Assembly (NCBI GenBank): GCA_029891345.1
Contig: CM056994.1
Span: 60,233,251-60,297,250, forward strand
Direction: 5' to 3'
Source: Dryococelus australis
Taxonomy: Eukaryota > Arthropoda > Insecta > Phasmatodea > Phasmatidae
Length of the DNA stretch: 64,000 bases
Positions 43,480 to 55,439 of this stretch are shown in pieces; position 1 is the first letter of the stretch; each line of letters opens with the position of its first letter. Made by a program: the position numbers and the translations under genes. Below the pieces are notes generated by a model. It searched no databases, was not told the DNA's origin, and saw only the letters and a program-made list of their open reading frames with translations.

Positions 43480-44207
43480 AGGGGGAGAGAGGGGGGGGGG
43501 GAGATCTCACTAATTGCCTCCGTCTCCTCTTCATAATTATCTTACTTCTTTCAACCACCACTGTTTCGTAAACCACACTACACATTAAAAATACCCTGAA
43601 AATCAGTTTAATCAGGTTTACTAGCAAGGAAGAGAAAAATCTCAAAGAACAAGTTATATAAACAGTTACTAGAAAGTTGTGAACATTTAATTATACAAGA
43701 GACGTACAGCGGCCTTTGGACTCGGAGCAGATTGCTTAGTTTTTAACTTTCCCCGCAATCCCTTTCTCTGTCTTTCTCTCTGTCACACCACACGCACTCT
43801 CTCTATTCCTCTTCTCTACAGTGATGTTAAACGTACCATTTTCATGGTAATTGTACCATAATTAGACCTTATGTACCATAATCTGACTACAGTAAAAAAT
43901 ATGCAGCTAATGACTTTAAATTATAATAAAAAGATGATCAATTTGTAGTGCTTGGTTTAAATCAAAAGCCGAAGCCCTATGAGTGGTCTGTATTTCATTT
44001 GTATGTGATATCAGTAGTGCATTGTTCAAACAATGGTTGTGTAATGGAAGTAAAGCAGACATACAAATGTGATTTTACGCATTTGTTAGAAATGTACCAT
44101 AATTTTGTACCAGTGTACCATTATTTCGAATGCCCCGTACCACGATAGAGCACTGACGATCTAACATCCCTGCTTCTCTATCTTCTCTCACAACCGTAAT
44201 CGCTCTA
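43480..44207. other. No recognised feature; poly-G and CT-rich tracts
   Basis: Poly-G/GA tract at about 43,482-43,501 and a CT-rich stretch near 43,755-43,815. Repeated GTACCATAAT words at 43,850-44,130. No gene. Confidence 0.4.
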
Positions 44208-45056
44208 AGGCCAGTATTACGACTTCACGTTACATGTAACACGCATCACTCTACACTTTCACGTATAGATAATACGTGCCCTTTTTGGATGCTATATTAT
44301 GACCATTCACGCCAGCACGTAAACTTCATTTGTGCTGAACAGAACTGTTGAGAATAAGTGTTATTTTCAGATAAAAATATCTGGGAATTCAAGATATGCT
44401 GGCATATTTGTGTTTAAACATTAACGTGGCAAAAACAGTTTCCGAAAGTATGGCAATAGTGTTTAATATAAACTTTGAAAACATTTATGAGATTGCAACT
44501 CTCAGAACGAAATGTCCTTGGGAGATGTAGACTTGTTTTTCGTGTAGGCCCTAGATGGAGAATAAATCATACGTAATAAATATTAATTTACTCGAGATAG
44601 TAATTGTGTTTCATGAAGCGAGCAACTAAACATTGCAAATTTATGGTAAACATTTGCATTTCATGTACGAATTTTTATACTTCTGAGAAACATAATTGAT
44701 GAACTTTGGTAGTGTCTAAAGCTCCCAAAATATAAACGAATTAAAAAATAATAATCCTATCTTAACGTATATTACACTTTCGTCATTATTTCAGGAAGAA
44801 AATATTACCTATGCGATAGATAAAAAAAAAAAGCAAGCATATAACATCGCGAAGATAAAAATAAACTAAACAAAACAGCCTCGCAGATCACGTGGTGCAC
44901 AGTCACTTGTCACGGCTGACATAGACAAGCTTTTCTTTACGTGCACACACACGTGAGACGATCGTAATAGGCGCCATTGAAACACACCAGTCAAGTTGTA
45001 GTAAATAGCTACGTGAACGTGTTACGTGAAACATGAAGTCATCGTGATCCCGGCCT
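44208..45056. mobile_element. Probable non-autonomous DNA transposon
   Basis: 849 bp bounded by imperfect inverted ends: AGGCCAGTATTACGACTTCA...TGTAACACG and, reversed, AGGCCGGGATCACGATGACT...CGTAACACG. The interior is AT-rich without coding. A clear target duplication could not be read, so the superfamily is open. Confidence 0.55.
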
Positions 45057-45059
45057 GAC

Positions 45060-45885
45060 TGCCCGCAATACTGAACCGAGCTTCATTTCATCATACATAA
45101 AAAAAAAAAAAAAGTAAACAAGATTTACTTTACAGTTTGTATGCTGTTGGTATAAGATCAATTAGCCACTGCGCCAGATGACCGTCAATTAGGGGGGAGG
45201 GCGGTCAAGGGTGTGTAATGCTCAGGGGCCTGGGTCCCCGGGAAGGGGGGGGGGGGGGTCGGGCCCGGCTCGTAAATGTTTATTTAAAAAAAAAAAACGA
45301 ATATTACGTAAAAATCTAATTTTGACACTCATAACTTATTAACTTTTTTTTTGCATGGATGACGACTATTTATGTTGCTGTAAATTGTCGAGTTTGATGA
45401 GGGAGGGATAGGGGAGCCCGCAGCATGCAGTGCTCAGGGACCCGGAATTTCTCTTGGTGGGCCTGCTGCTCCACAAAACCGCGTAGTAAGTAAGCAGTTC
45501 CTCCAGGAATGTAACAGAAAGTGCCGAAAGTTCACTAACCCCGGAAAATTACTAGAGCAGCATCAGGGAGTAGAGGTTAACATGCACAAAAAAAAAAAAA
45601 CACAATATCTGTTCGATCCCCGTAGAAACTCCACTTTCAGGTTATGCATTTTCACATTTTCACTATATGTCTATCATTCAGATTCTACTAGGCTGCTCGT
45701 CTCCTCCTAAAAAGTTAAACGCGCATGAATTCTCGGGATCTTCAGTACGTTAAATTAACACCTCGATTGGGATTTATAGCTTATTAAAGTAAACATGTAA
45801 GGTGAAGAACTGAAGGTAAACGACAGGTAGTCAAGGTTATGTTATAAGACAGGGGAGGGGTGGAGAGGGGTGTAAGATTACTTTT
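45060..45885. other. Unassigned DNA with poly-G and a tRNA-like B box
   Basis: Poly-G at about 45,246-45,260. GCTCAGGGGCCTGGGTCCCC and AGTGCTCAGGGACCCGG form a dispersed-repeat pair (about 45,221 and 45,430). GTTCGATCCCC at 45,612 looks like a SINE B box after an A-run, but no A box is secure. Confidence 0.35.
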
Positions 45886-45887
45886 AT

Positions 45888-46298
45888 AGGCTGTTCACGG
45901 TAAAATGAGTACTTTTGAAAACCCTACTTAAGATCTACTTGTATGCACACTGCGTACTCTTCCGCCTTATGTAAATTTAACATTGACGTGGGCCTCATCA
46001 CTTTATTTATGCGTTGGTCAAGTGAAACTGTGAAATTATTATAAAAGTAAATATTTTACCAATCTGCTCATTTTTACATTTCGATGCGCAAAAAAACAGT
46101 AATTGAAAGAAATGTCTTAGGTTATCACAAATGGACACCTAACACTTTATATTCTACATTAAGATAAGGAACTACTTTACCTGGGCGAATGTCACTCATT
46201 GCACCCGTTGGAAATATATGCAGGTAGGAGCAATGACTTTTTTTTTTTTTTTTTTCAAAGGTTGAGTTCAAAAGTGCTCACTTTATCGTGAACAGCCT
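45888..46298. mobile_element. GGCTGTTCACGG MITE, long form (copy D)
   Basis: 411 bp with ends AGGCTGTTCACGGTAAAATG and (reverse) AGGCTGTTCACGATAAAGTG. The interior is reversed relative to copies A-C. A T-run sits at about 46,232-46,255. Confidence 0.85.
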
Positions 46299-46299
46299 T

Positions 46300-47090
46300 T
46301 AGAAAAGAGTTATGCAACATAAAAACTACAGTGAATGAATTTATGATGTACTCACGCAACAAATCCTAATACACAAATTCAATGCAGTCACATCAAATTC
46401 AGACATTGTGAATGAAAATGTCGAAAATAATAATCATTTTCCTATTATACCGCTGATAGCTGACCCTTATACTGTAGGCCTACATCCCGTAAAAAACACG
46501 CTTACCAACAAGAACTAACGACTGTGTAATAGCAGGTGAGGATGTTTAATTACGAATTAAATTAATATTTATTTTAATATGTAAACACTGATGTTCATTA
46601 TGGTTCAGATATTAAACAGTATCAATGCATACAATAGTTAAGCTAAGTGACTATTTAAGCCAAATATCTGGCTACCTTATATAGGATAATTCGCCTATAT
46701 GGGGCCAGTTTTCGAAATTACGAGTTTTTCCCACACAAAAATATATTTTCAGGTATATTTAAATATAAGTACTTACTGGATAAGTAAGCAATATAACTTC
46801 TTTTTAGATTTCCTGTTACTATACTAAGAGCGTGTCTGTATTCATACTGCATTATTGGTATATTAGTATTTTATCCAGAGTAAAATCAAGCGACAAAAAA
46901 GGGGGGGGGGGGGGTTACTATGTCCCCCTTCTCCTTGGATCCTCCCCTGTAAACATAATCGTTTCTTGTTTGTTTTGTTTCCAGAGATTTATGTGAAGGG
47001 GATATATCCCCACCGCAGTAGTGCGCCACTTCGCTTCGCGGATTGGGGGACGGAAGTGACACGCACAGAGCGCAGAACCAAGCCCTCGCA
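46300..47090. other. No recognised feature; poly-G tract
   Basis: AT-rich. A G-run lies at about 46,901-46,914. No gene. Confidence 0.4.
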
Positions 47091-47092
47091 GG

Positions 47093-47320
47093 GGCCGCGG
47101 TGGTGTAGTAGCTAGACTTCCCGCCTCCCACCAAGACGAGCCGGATTCGATTCCTGACGGGGTCACCTCCCGGATTTTCAGCATGCGGGAATCGGGCTGG
47201 ACGATGCCGCTGGTCAGCGGGTTTCCTCGGGGATCTGCCGTTTCCCCAACCCTTGCATTCCGGCACTGCTCCATACTCATCTCGCTTCACCCTCATCGGT
47301 TCTCAAGACTTCGATGTTAA
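47093..47320 (+). repeat. tRNA-derived SINE, best copy
   Basis: Head GGCCGCGGTGGTGTAGTAGC with A box (47,101-47,111) and B box GGATTCGATTCC (47,143-47,154) about 32 bp apart, as in a tRNA gene, so it could be transcribed by RNA polymerase III. The body is GCATGCGGGAATCGGGCTGG, TTTCCTCGGGGATCTGCCG and TTGCATTCCGGCACTGCTCC; the tail is CATCGGTTCTCAAGACTTCG. No long poly-A tail. Copies at 16.3, 18.3, 23.1 and 42.2 kb share the body and tail. Confidence 0.8.
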
Positions 47321-47576
47321 TAATATTATATTTGTACCAAACATTGTTCAACTCGTACGTATTGTATGTGATGACATTTCCCTCGGCTAAATTTTTTTTA
47401 CAATTTTACATTTTTTTTTTTTTTTTTTAATAATTTGATGTTATATACGAAATTATTCTGTTTTGTTACAGCCGTGATAAGAAATACAAACTGAGTAGTA
47501 CAGTAAAAAAAAAATTACAAAGTAAACTAATCCCATTGGCTACCGCGTGACACGAATGAAATAACCACATAACAAG

Positions 47577-47726
<150 letters not shown>

Positions 47727-47824
47727 CAAATATAAAGTATAAAAACAATTTTGTACATTAAAAAAAATATATGGACTGTTATTTTGCGATTACATATATG
47801 TCAAGCAGTAGCCCACTGCATTAT

Positions 47825-48246
47825 AGGCTGTTCACGGTAAAATGAGCACTTTTGAAAGCCCTACTTAAAATCTACTTGTACGCATGTTGTGTATTCTTCC
47901 GCCTCATGTAAGATTAACATTGTCGTGGGCCGCATCACTTTATTCACGCGTCGGTCAAGTGAAACTGTTAAATTATTTGAAAAGTAAATATCTAACAAAT
48001 CTGCTCATTTTTACACTTCAATGAATTAAAAAATAATCAGAAAACGAAAGAAATAATTTAAGTTATCAGAAATGGTTATCTTATACTTTTTATTCTACGT
48101 GAAAATTCGTAACTACTTTCTAGCCATCGTTACCAACTTCAATGGGCGCATGTCACTCAGTGCTCCCGTTAAAATATATGCAGTTAGAGGCAGTAACATT
48201 TTTCGAAAGTTGATTTCAAAAGTGCTCACTTTATCGTGAACAGCCT
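47825..48246. mobile_element. GGCTGTTCACGG MITE, long form (copy E)
   Basis: 422 bp, same orientation as copy D. Ends AGGCTGTTCACGGTAAAATG and (reverse) AGGCTGTTCACGATAAAGTG. The best-preserved copy in the window. Confidence 0.85.
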
Positions 48247-48509
48247 TTAGTTTATGTTGTAAATTCTTTTATCTGTACAGCTTATAGTTTGTATTTGTTA
48301 CCACGGCTGTAGCAAAACAGAGGAATATTAAAAATAAAATATAATAAGTGTTTCATTTTTTATTCGAGGAAAATGGCATCACATGCAATGCGAAAGAGTT
48401 GAACGATGATTGGTACACTTATAAAATAATTAATTTTGCGGGCGTCCAAATTTCTTCACTCGCTCCAGCCCTCGTGCTCGAAGAAGCGCGTTGTCGGCTT
48501 CGTGTATGT

Positions 48510-48756
48510 AGGCTGTTCACGGTAAAGTGAACACTTTTGAGGCCCTAATTACGTTTTCCTTTCAGCTATATTTATTACTTTAACCATTTTTAAAAATACA
48601 TAATGCTATGTAAGGAATAAACGCAGTGATTCTATTCCACCCCACTTGGAAATTAATTTCTTTTAAAGCTAAAATAAAATATATTTATGGACTATTATTC
48701 CAAATGAGAAGGGGGGGGGGGGACTTTCAAAAGTGCTCACTTTGCTGTGAACAGCA
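48510..48756. mobile_element. GGCTGTTCACGG-related MITE, short form (copy G)
   Basis: About 247 bp: AGGCTGTTCACGGTAAAGTG at the left, CACTTTGCTGTGAACAGC at the right, TA-rich flanks. It holds a poly-G run (48,711-48,721). Confidence 0.75.
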
Positions 48757-48764
48757 TATAGACG

Positions 48765-49080
48765 AGTGGCGGGGGCGCGGAACGCGGATGTGGAGCGGGG
48801 ATAGCCTTCGCCGGGAGGTCGCCGCGGATAACGGGCGCTGTCCTCGACCGGCAGGTGAGTGAAGGAGTAATAGGGGGGGAAGAATTGGGGGGGGGGGGAT
48901 CGAACCCGTGACTCACCGACGAGGCGGCTTGAACGAGGCCGCCGCTGTGACTCCACGCCGCGCAGGCCTAGTTTCCACCGCGGGGGACCGCGCTGCTTCC
49001 GCCGTCCGCCACTGCGGCGACGAGGCGCCACCGTCCGGTCCCCGCCATCTTGGATTCTTCTACGTGTGCTGCAGACGCCC
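48765..49080. promoter_or_regulatory. CpG-rich patch with a strong splice-donor match
   Basis: Far richer in G+C and CpG than its surroundings. CGACCGGCAG|GTGAGTG at about 48,843-48,860 is a near-consensus 5' splice site on the plus strand. A minus-strand tRNA-like B box (GGGTTCGATCC, about 48,898-48,909) suggests part of the patch is a second SINE type. Either a host 5' exon/CpG island or GC-rich repeats; not decided. Confidence 0.35.
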
Positions 49081-49099
49081 GGTACAAAACACATATTAA

Positions 49100-49363
49100 A
49101 CATGGAGGTATTAGTCTATGGAGTGGAAGCCGAGACACGAAAGTGAAGCCGAAAATGAAAGACAAGGACAGGGCCAGTAGTGGCAAAAAGGTGCATGTTT
49201 TACATTGCTTACTATGTAACTTTTGCCACTCATAATATGACGGCTGACGTAAACAGTCGGTCTGCGCATGCGCAGTTGAAAGAAGCAGACAAGGCATCGG
49301 CTTCACTTGATAAACGCGGAGAAGATAGGCTTCTGCCACTCCATCATCTATTACCTCCATGAT
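49100..49363. mobile_element. MITE with TTAA flanks (piggyBac-like)
   Basis: Inverted ends ATGGAGGTATTAGTCTATGG and (reverse) ATGGAGGTAATAGATGATGG, extending about 33 bp (GAGTGG...AAGCC). TTAA lies at 49,096-49,099 and at 49,364-49,367, the target motif of piggyBac elements, though spacing to the ends differs by one base. No coding. Confidence 0.65.
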
Positions 49364-49367
49364 TTAA

Positions 49368-50003
49368 GAATGTTTTTATTTTTATTTTTTGATTTTTCTT
49401 TATTTCTCATGATTGGGTGATGGTCACGAGGTAAGGTAAGCCTGCACGTAATAAGCAAGACCCCTAATTATCTCAAAAAGCTCGAAAATTTGCTTTCGGG
49501 GGCTTCCAGTCAGCTACATTTAGGAGCAAACACTTTTCCCACTGTTTTGGAAAAATGGGGAATTTTGAAGGGAAAATGGGAAATTCCTCAGCCCTTCGCC
49601 CTTTTCCAAGGATCGGCTGTACCTATCTATGTACTTGTTTGCATGTACGCTATCTGGCTTGATAGCATTCCGCCTGGGTGCGGCTATTTTGCGAGTTAGA
49701 GATCTCGAAAGGCGAGAGCTGTAAGGCCAAGTCTTGCTGCTCACCACTAGCCTGATCACCCCTAGCCACAAGGCGCTCAACTGGCGTACGGTATTTCCGT
49801 GGACGACTTTCCAAGAACGTTAATTTAATATTTATTTATTTATTTCGCCTTGTTTTCAGAGGGCACAGTTAAGGCATAAAGGTAGCATGCATGTCTAAAA
49901 TCAACTATGAAGCTTCTGTATTACAATTAAGTGCCCAAAAATAAATATTCTAGAGTTGAAATGGGAACCTGAAACTAGTCTTTGAGCACGAAAAGTTTCA
50001 TAT
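49368..50003. other. No recognised feature
   Basis: Contains a short GGGAAAATGGGAAATTC block near 49,570 related to 4.8 kb. No gene. Confidence 0.4.
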
Positions 50004-50060
50004 AGGCTATTCAGGTTAAAGTGAGCAATTTTGAGGCCCTGTTACTTTTTCCTTTCAGCA
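50004..50060. mobile_element. Short-form MITE end fragment (copy I)
   Basis: AGGCTATTCAGGTTAAAGTG then GAGGCCCTGTTACTTTTTCC, matching the left end of copy G. It truncates the zinc-finger-like segment that follows. Confidence 0.5.
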
Positions 50061-51000
50061 CCATTTCAGACAGCGTCCGTCGAATTAAAAACATTTCAAA
50101 TAACGATGTAGATGGCGCGTAGGTTTACTGCGACAAGATAGTTCATAATAGCATAACTCACTCAAATCGAGATACTACTTGTCACAATAACAACACTTTT
50201 GTTTCGAATCAAATCTTTGGTGTCAAATTTCTTCCGAAGAGCACATATTAACTTCTAACCTAGCAGTCTGAGATGTTGTATCCACTACCCTAATATTAAT
50301 GTTTTAAATAAGAAACACAAGTAGGGTTATATGATTTTCACATAAAAAATAACCTAAAAATAGCTAATACCAATCATTACATGTACACATCCCCAAAAAG
50401 AACTAAGCATCTACCTAAACACAACCACCATACTTTTTGTGAAGACATTAACATAAAGGGATAAAATGACATATATGAAAATCATCCCCTGAGAAATTAC
50501 TCTATTCGTATACGATGTAACATGTAAACTCAAAAATGTTATCGTGCAAAACTTTTTAAAACTGTTTTCCATAACAAAGTTATATAGATGAAACGAACAA
50601 TGTTTGTGTATTACTCGCCTAACATGCTAGGGCAAATACCGTATTCAAATCTATATTCAGAAGGACATGGGTTAGAATTACATTCCTAACATTCAGATTC
50701 CATTTTTTTTCCGAAGGTATTCCCGAAATCACTCCAGGCAAAAGCTGCGATGATTAAATATTACACGCAATTCCCATTTCCTTAGCAGCATAAATATAGT
50801 TAACTGAATCGTAACTCGCAGAGGGATGTGATAGAATGTTCATTCCACAACATATACCTATCTGCTTAAACATACTTATAACTAAATGTGAACTCAACAT
50901 ATACCCTCCTCGTAAACATTTCACCAAAATTTTGTAAAATGAGAATCGCAAACACTCATATACACATATAGATGGAAAAAAACATGGGGTTTTTATTAAA
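50060..51000 (-). pseudogene. Zinc-finger-like gene fragment, inverted copy 1
   Basis: Minus-strand homolog of 53,590-56,060 at roughly 70-75 percent by eye, including apparent intron DNA. Its downstream end reads VVDTTSQTARLEVNMCSSEE, QKCCYCDK (a CxxC knuckle) and ELSCRSKPTRHLHRYLKC, with stops between. An upstream part (50,951-50,754) reads FSFYKILVKCLRGGYML. Because non-coding DNA is shared too, this is a genomic duplication and not a retrocopy. The segment ends at a MITE fragment near 50,060. Confidence 0.55.
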
Positions 51001-51009
51001 AATCTATTA

Positions 51010-53540
51010 GTAATAACTGATGGTGACTATAGAGCAAGTGTTTGAAATGAGTACTGACTTCCGAATTCCTACGATGTGATGGAGTTGGTGTGCGGTTTTC
51101 TAGAAGTAATAATTTTGGATATGCATTAAAACATATGTAAAGTTCTTGTTATATTGTTTTGATGGTATGGTTGAACTGTTTTGGAAAGTAAGGCGGGTGG
51201 TATGTTGTTAGTAATATAGGCCGAAAAAGTATCATACCCTGGTTTTGTCTGTTATTTGAATGATTTGTTCACTTGAGTTGTATGACATGATATAGTTGCC
51301 AAGTATTTAGTATTAACATTTTTCATAGGAGTGGTTGATAAGCTTGTTCTGATAGTACGAGTGGTGGGTATCATCGGATGGACTGATCTGTTCATATGGT
51401 ATATTAGTATTGTTAGTCATAATGATGGGTTGAAATATTTTGTTTCGATGGTTGACATGATTTGTCTGTATGGTTTGTTGATATTGCTGTTATTGTTTGA
51501 TGAAAAGGGTTTTGGAAATTGATGATATGGTTTGTGCAAATGAGTTGTGTGGTGTAATATAATTTGTGAGCATGATGGTTATAATGTTTTTCTGCTGGGA
51601 GATTCGATTTTGCTGGTTTGGTGGTATACCTCATTGATGTGAGATTTTGTTATGGTTGGTTCTCTGTCGGGGGTATTCTGTATGAAGTGATGGTAATATT
51701 TGATCATGTGGTTACTATTACATGATGAAATGGTTTGTCAGAACAATTCGCATAAATTTTCGTAGGGTTATTTATATGATTGTTTTGTTGTCATGGATGT
51801 TATGAAGAAAAGTGTTTAGTATAGTCAATATGCTCTAATGGAATGGATTGTAGGAAATGATTAATGTTATTGTCTGTTCACCTAGTTGGTGTAACACATA
51901 ATAGAATAATTTGGTTGGAGCAAACCATATAAATAAGTGGTTTAGATGTTTTTCGATGTGACATCCAATTTTACGAGTTAGTTTAAACATTTTTCGATGG
52001 GTATTTGGAGGTTCTGTGTAAATAGTTGGTTGATATGACATTAATTATGATTTGGTGGTAGGGAATGCTGGTCATCATTTTTAATTAATTCAAAATATGG
52101 TGATAGGACTGAGGACTCTGCTTCTAGCAAATGAAACACTGACTTAAGTGACTATAGAAAAAATAAATAAATTAAAAATAAATTGTAATAACTTTCGTAA
52201 TGTGATAAAGTTATGATAATATTGCAAATTTATGAACTGGTGCATAACCTTATCGCTGTTAGTGTATTTGGAGTGATAGTTTCAATAATATTATAATATT
52301 TCCAGCAATAGTTGTATGCACACGCTTCCAGATGAACGACCAACATAGACAACATTATATAATTTTCATGGTAATTTATAAAATAAAGATACACTTGTAT
52401 ATAGAAATTGAATCATTTTTACCGAGAATGGTATATAGTTGGAGTGCTAACTTTAAATTCACATTTACTAAGCATGATGATACAATGTAGTTTGCTCTAG
52501 TTTTGATCTCGACCTAACATTAATTCTGCAATACGAGATGAAGCATTTCATAAGAGATGATAATTTAAAGAGATATTATGAGCCATGTAAATGTAATGTT
52601 ATTTGATATGGGTGGTATGTTAGAATGTGTTATTTCTTAGGAATGTTTTGTTGCTATGTTTTCGGTATTGTAGTTCGTAATGGTTTCATGATATCTTATG
52701 CTCGTATGGTTTCTGTAGTAGGATTTATGCATGCTTAATTTCTGCAACCGCTTAAATATTTTATGTGGGATTGGTAGAAAGCATTGTGTCTGAGTGTAAT
52801 ATTTATAGATGTGGAACTCGCGAATATATAAGTCTGAAAAAATTAATCAATGCAGCAAGCAAATATACTATAGTGAATTGTAGAATGAATTTATAAGTGA
52901 TTGGTGTGTAGGAGGTGTCATGATTCTAACATACCTATTTCTTATAGCGAATGCTCTTTACTAAATAGAATACATTGGATGCGTTTAGGTAAGGTCGCAA
53001 AATGTTTGTATGCAGGAGAGATGAACTAGAAAACTTAAAGGAATCTATAAAATTAGTTTATCTTCTGTGGATATAATTTGAACAAATACGTATGTTGCGT
53101 ACAACACATATATTAAATTTATATTTACTTTCATTCGTTTGGGATGGGAATCCTTTGAATTCCAGGGATTGGATTCTTATATATGTCGGTGTTAAATTAT
53201 TTTAATATATATATATATGTTTTCGCAATGATGTTCTTTCATAACATTTTTTCTTTGAAGGATATGTGTTGCAATAGTGATTTCTAGTGTGTCCTCTCAC
53301 GAAAATTTACTGTGATTTCGAAGAGATAGGAATGGTTGTGTATACTAAGAGGAAATACTATCTTATAACACATTGGTTTTGTTTAGATGAATGTTAACGC
53401 GAGTGATAAACAATCGAATATTTATATGATGGATCGAATAACAAGTGATTTTCGTTAGAGTCGAGTGATTTAATCGCTGCTCCACAAACTTGCTAGACAC
53501 TGTTCCTATTTGATGATAAAGCTATGGATTGTTTGAGTGA
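51010..53540. repeat. AT/GT-rich spacer between the inverted copies
   Basis: Degenerate GGTATG/TTGATATGG-rich DNA like that at 3.3-4.3 kb, with no supported coding. A short (TA)n lies at about 53,200-53,218. Confidence 0.45.
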
Positions 53541-53549
53541 TAGGTTAGG

Positions 53550-54000
53550 TTGATGGTTTCTTTTTTAAATTTCACACTTAACTGTTTCGCATGGATACGA
53601 GGTGTATATGGGTGTTCGCGATTGTCATTTTACAAGATTAGGGGAAATGTTTATGAGGAGGGTATATTTTCAATTATCCACATTCTCACAAATTCCTCTG
53701 CGAGTTGGGATTTGGTTAACTATAATTGTACTGCTAAGGAAACATATATGGTGTGTAGTATGTAAACATCGCAGTATTCGCCTGAAGTGATTTCGGAAAC
53801 CATTGGGAAAAAATGAATCTGAATGTTAGGAATGGAATTTGAACCCACGTCCATCCGAATATGGGTTTTAATAAAGTATTTGCCCTCACAAGTTAGGCGA
53901 GTAAGACATAAATATTGTTTATTTTTTGTATGCATCTTGTTAATGGGAAACTTTTTTAAAGAGTTTTGCTCAGTTACATTTTTAACCTGGTTCTGAACCA
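53550..54000 (+). pseudogene. Zinc-finger-like segment, copy 2, upstream part
   Basis: Matches 50,965-50,590 in reverse complement (TTTTACAAGATTAGGGGAAA, GAGGAGGGTATATTTT, CTGAATGTTAGGAATG). One frame reads RLSFYKIRGNVYEEG. The homology is interrupted from about 54,000 to 55,440. Confidence 0.45.
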
Positions 54001-54004
54001 GCAC

Positions 54005-55435
54005 AAATACATTTGAACAAGTACACAGTTTTAATGTGTTTATTATGTGTTGAACCCCAACAAATTGAAAACAACAACATTAATTTTCAAAACTATATAA
54101 CAAATCTTATGACACTTCCAAGCTCAAGAAAATTTACAATAAATTGGTGCATACCAAAATAATATAGATCCTTTAAAGATTAGACAAAGCTTAATTATTT
54201 GAATAACCAGCACACTGCTGAATAGAAAAATTCATTTGTGTATGGCCCTAGCTATAAACACCTTAAAGCACCTGCACACATTAAAGCTTGGTATTAAAAG
54301 TTTAATATGCTTTGACACATCTTGAGAGCTCCACTTTAATTGACATTACTAGATACTAAAAATACGTAGCACTCATAAAAAATGTAATCATAAAAAAAAA
54401 CAAGGCTTTCAAACATCATCACGGCCCATATTTAAACACCAACATAAACATGTGCGAAACAAGAAAATCACTAAGTTAAAGATCTTTATTAATAATGATA
54501 TGAAAGTAATGATTCCATTCAAAAGGCTATTAACACCTTACACAGGATTATACTGCAAGGAATGGCAGCTAGAGGGGCCCATCAGACCATTCCTTACCTA
54601 AAATGAACATATAAAAATAGTTAAAATTTACGTTAAAGACCCTAAAGAGCTGGGGTGTGGTCCATTTAAACCCTAATCCAGAGCACCCAGCCCATAAAAT
54701 ATTTTACGGCACAATAGCTAAAATGTAATAGCAGGCGAGTTGTGGACGAATACAGTAGAACAAACCAAGGCCGGGCAAGCCAAATGGGGCGGCATTCAAC
54801 AAAACTAACACGTTACAATATATACCAACAAGCAACGCACTCAGTTTGCAAGGATTAAGTTACACCGAAAGCGAATTTGGAAAGTGCAAATAAAGTACAA
54901 TTTTGAAAGTCCCTAACTTACTGCACGCCCGCGCAAAACATACACATTGCAGCACAAACACATTCAAAACCCTACAACGCACAATGCCCAAAATTATTAA
55001 AATCGCTCCACAACTCATTGTATTACGACTCCGTTCTCACTGGCCACTATCACAGTTAATTTAAACATGTCAAAAAACTATGTTAAGAACCAATTGACAA
55101 TTTGAAATGCCTGTGCACAGTGCTTCGTAATCATGTGTCAGCTGTTCGGACCTATGACGAACATAGCCTCGCCGTGTCTTTTAGTAATCATGTCAGCGAG
55201 ATAGAACAGTACTGGGGGGGGGGGGGATTCGAGCAACCTTATTTATTAACTAAACACCACATCATAAAAAATGATGATGCACAAAGTTGGGGAATAAAGG
55301 TAGGTGATCAAGGCGAGGAAAAGGGAAGGGATACCGAGCTCCACCGAGAAAGAGTTCTAGCGCCGATGTAGGTGTTCGTTATTGGATATAGCTACCATGG
55401 CAGCACCACTGTCGAAAGCTTACATGGTACATCCT
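54005..55435. other. DNA interrupting copy 2; no recognised gene
   Basis: AT-rich with a CA-biased strand. Poly-G at about 55,214-55,226. Flanking homology resumes partly duplicated (55,540-55,640 repeats the 53,890-54,000 theme), so it looks like an insertion or rearrangement. Confidence 0.4.
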
Positions 55436-55439
55436 ATAG

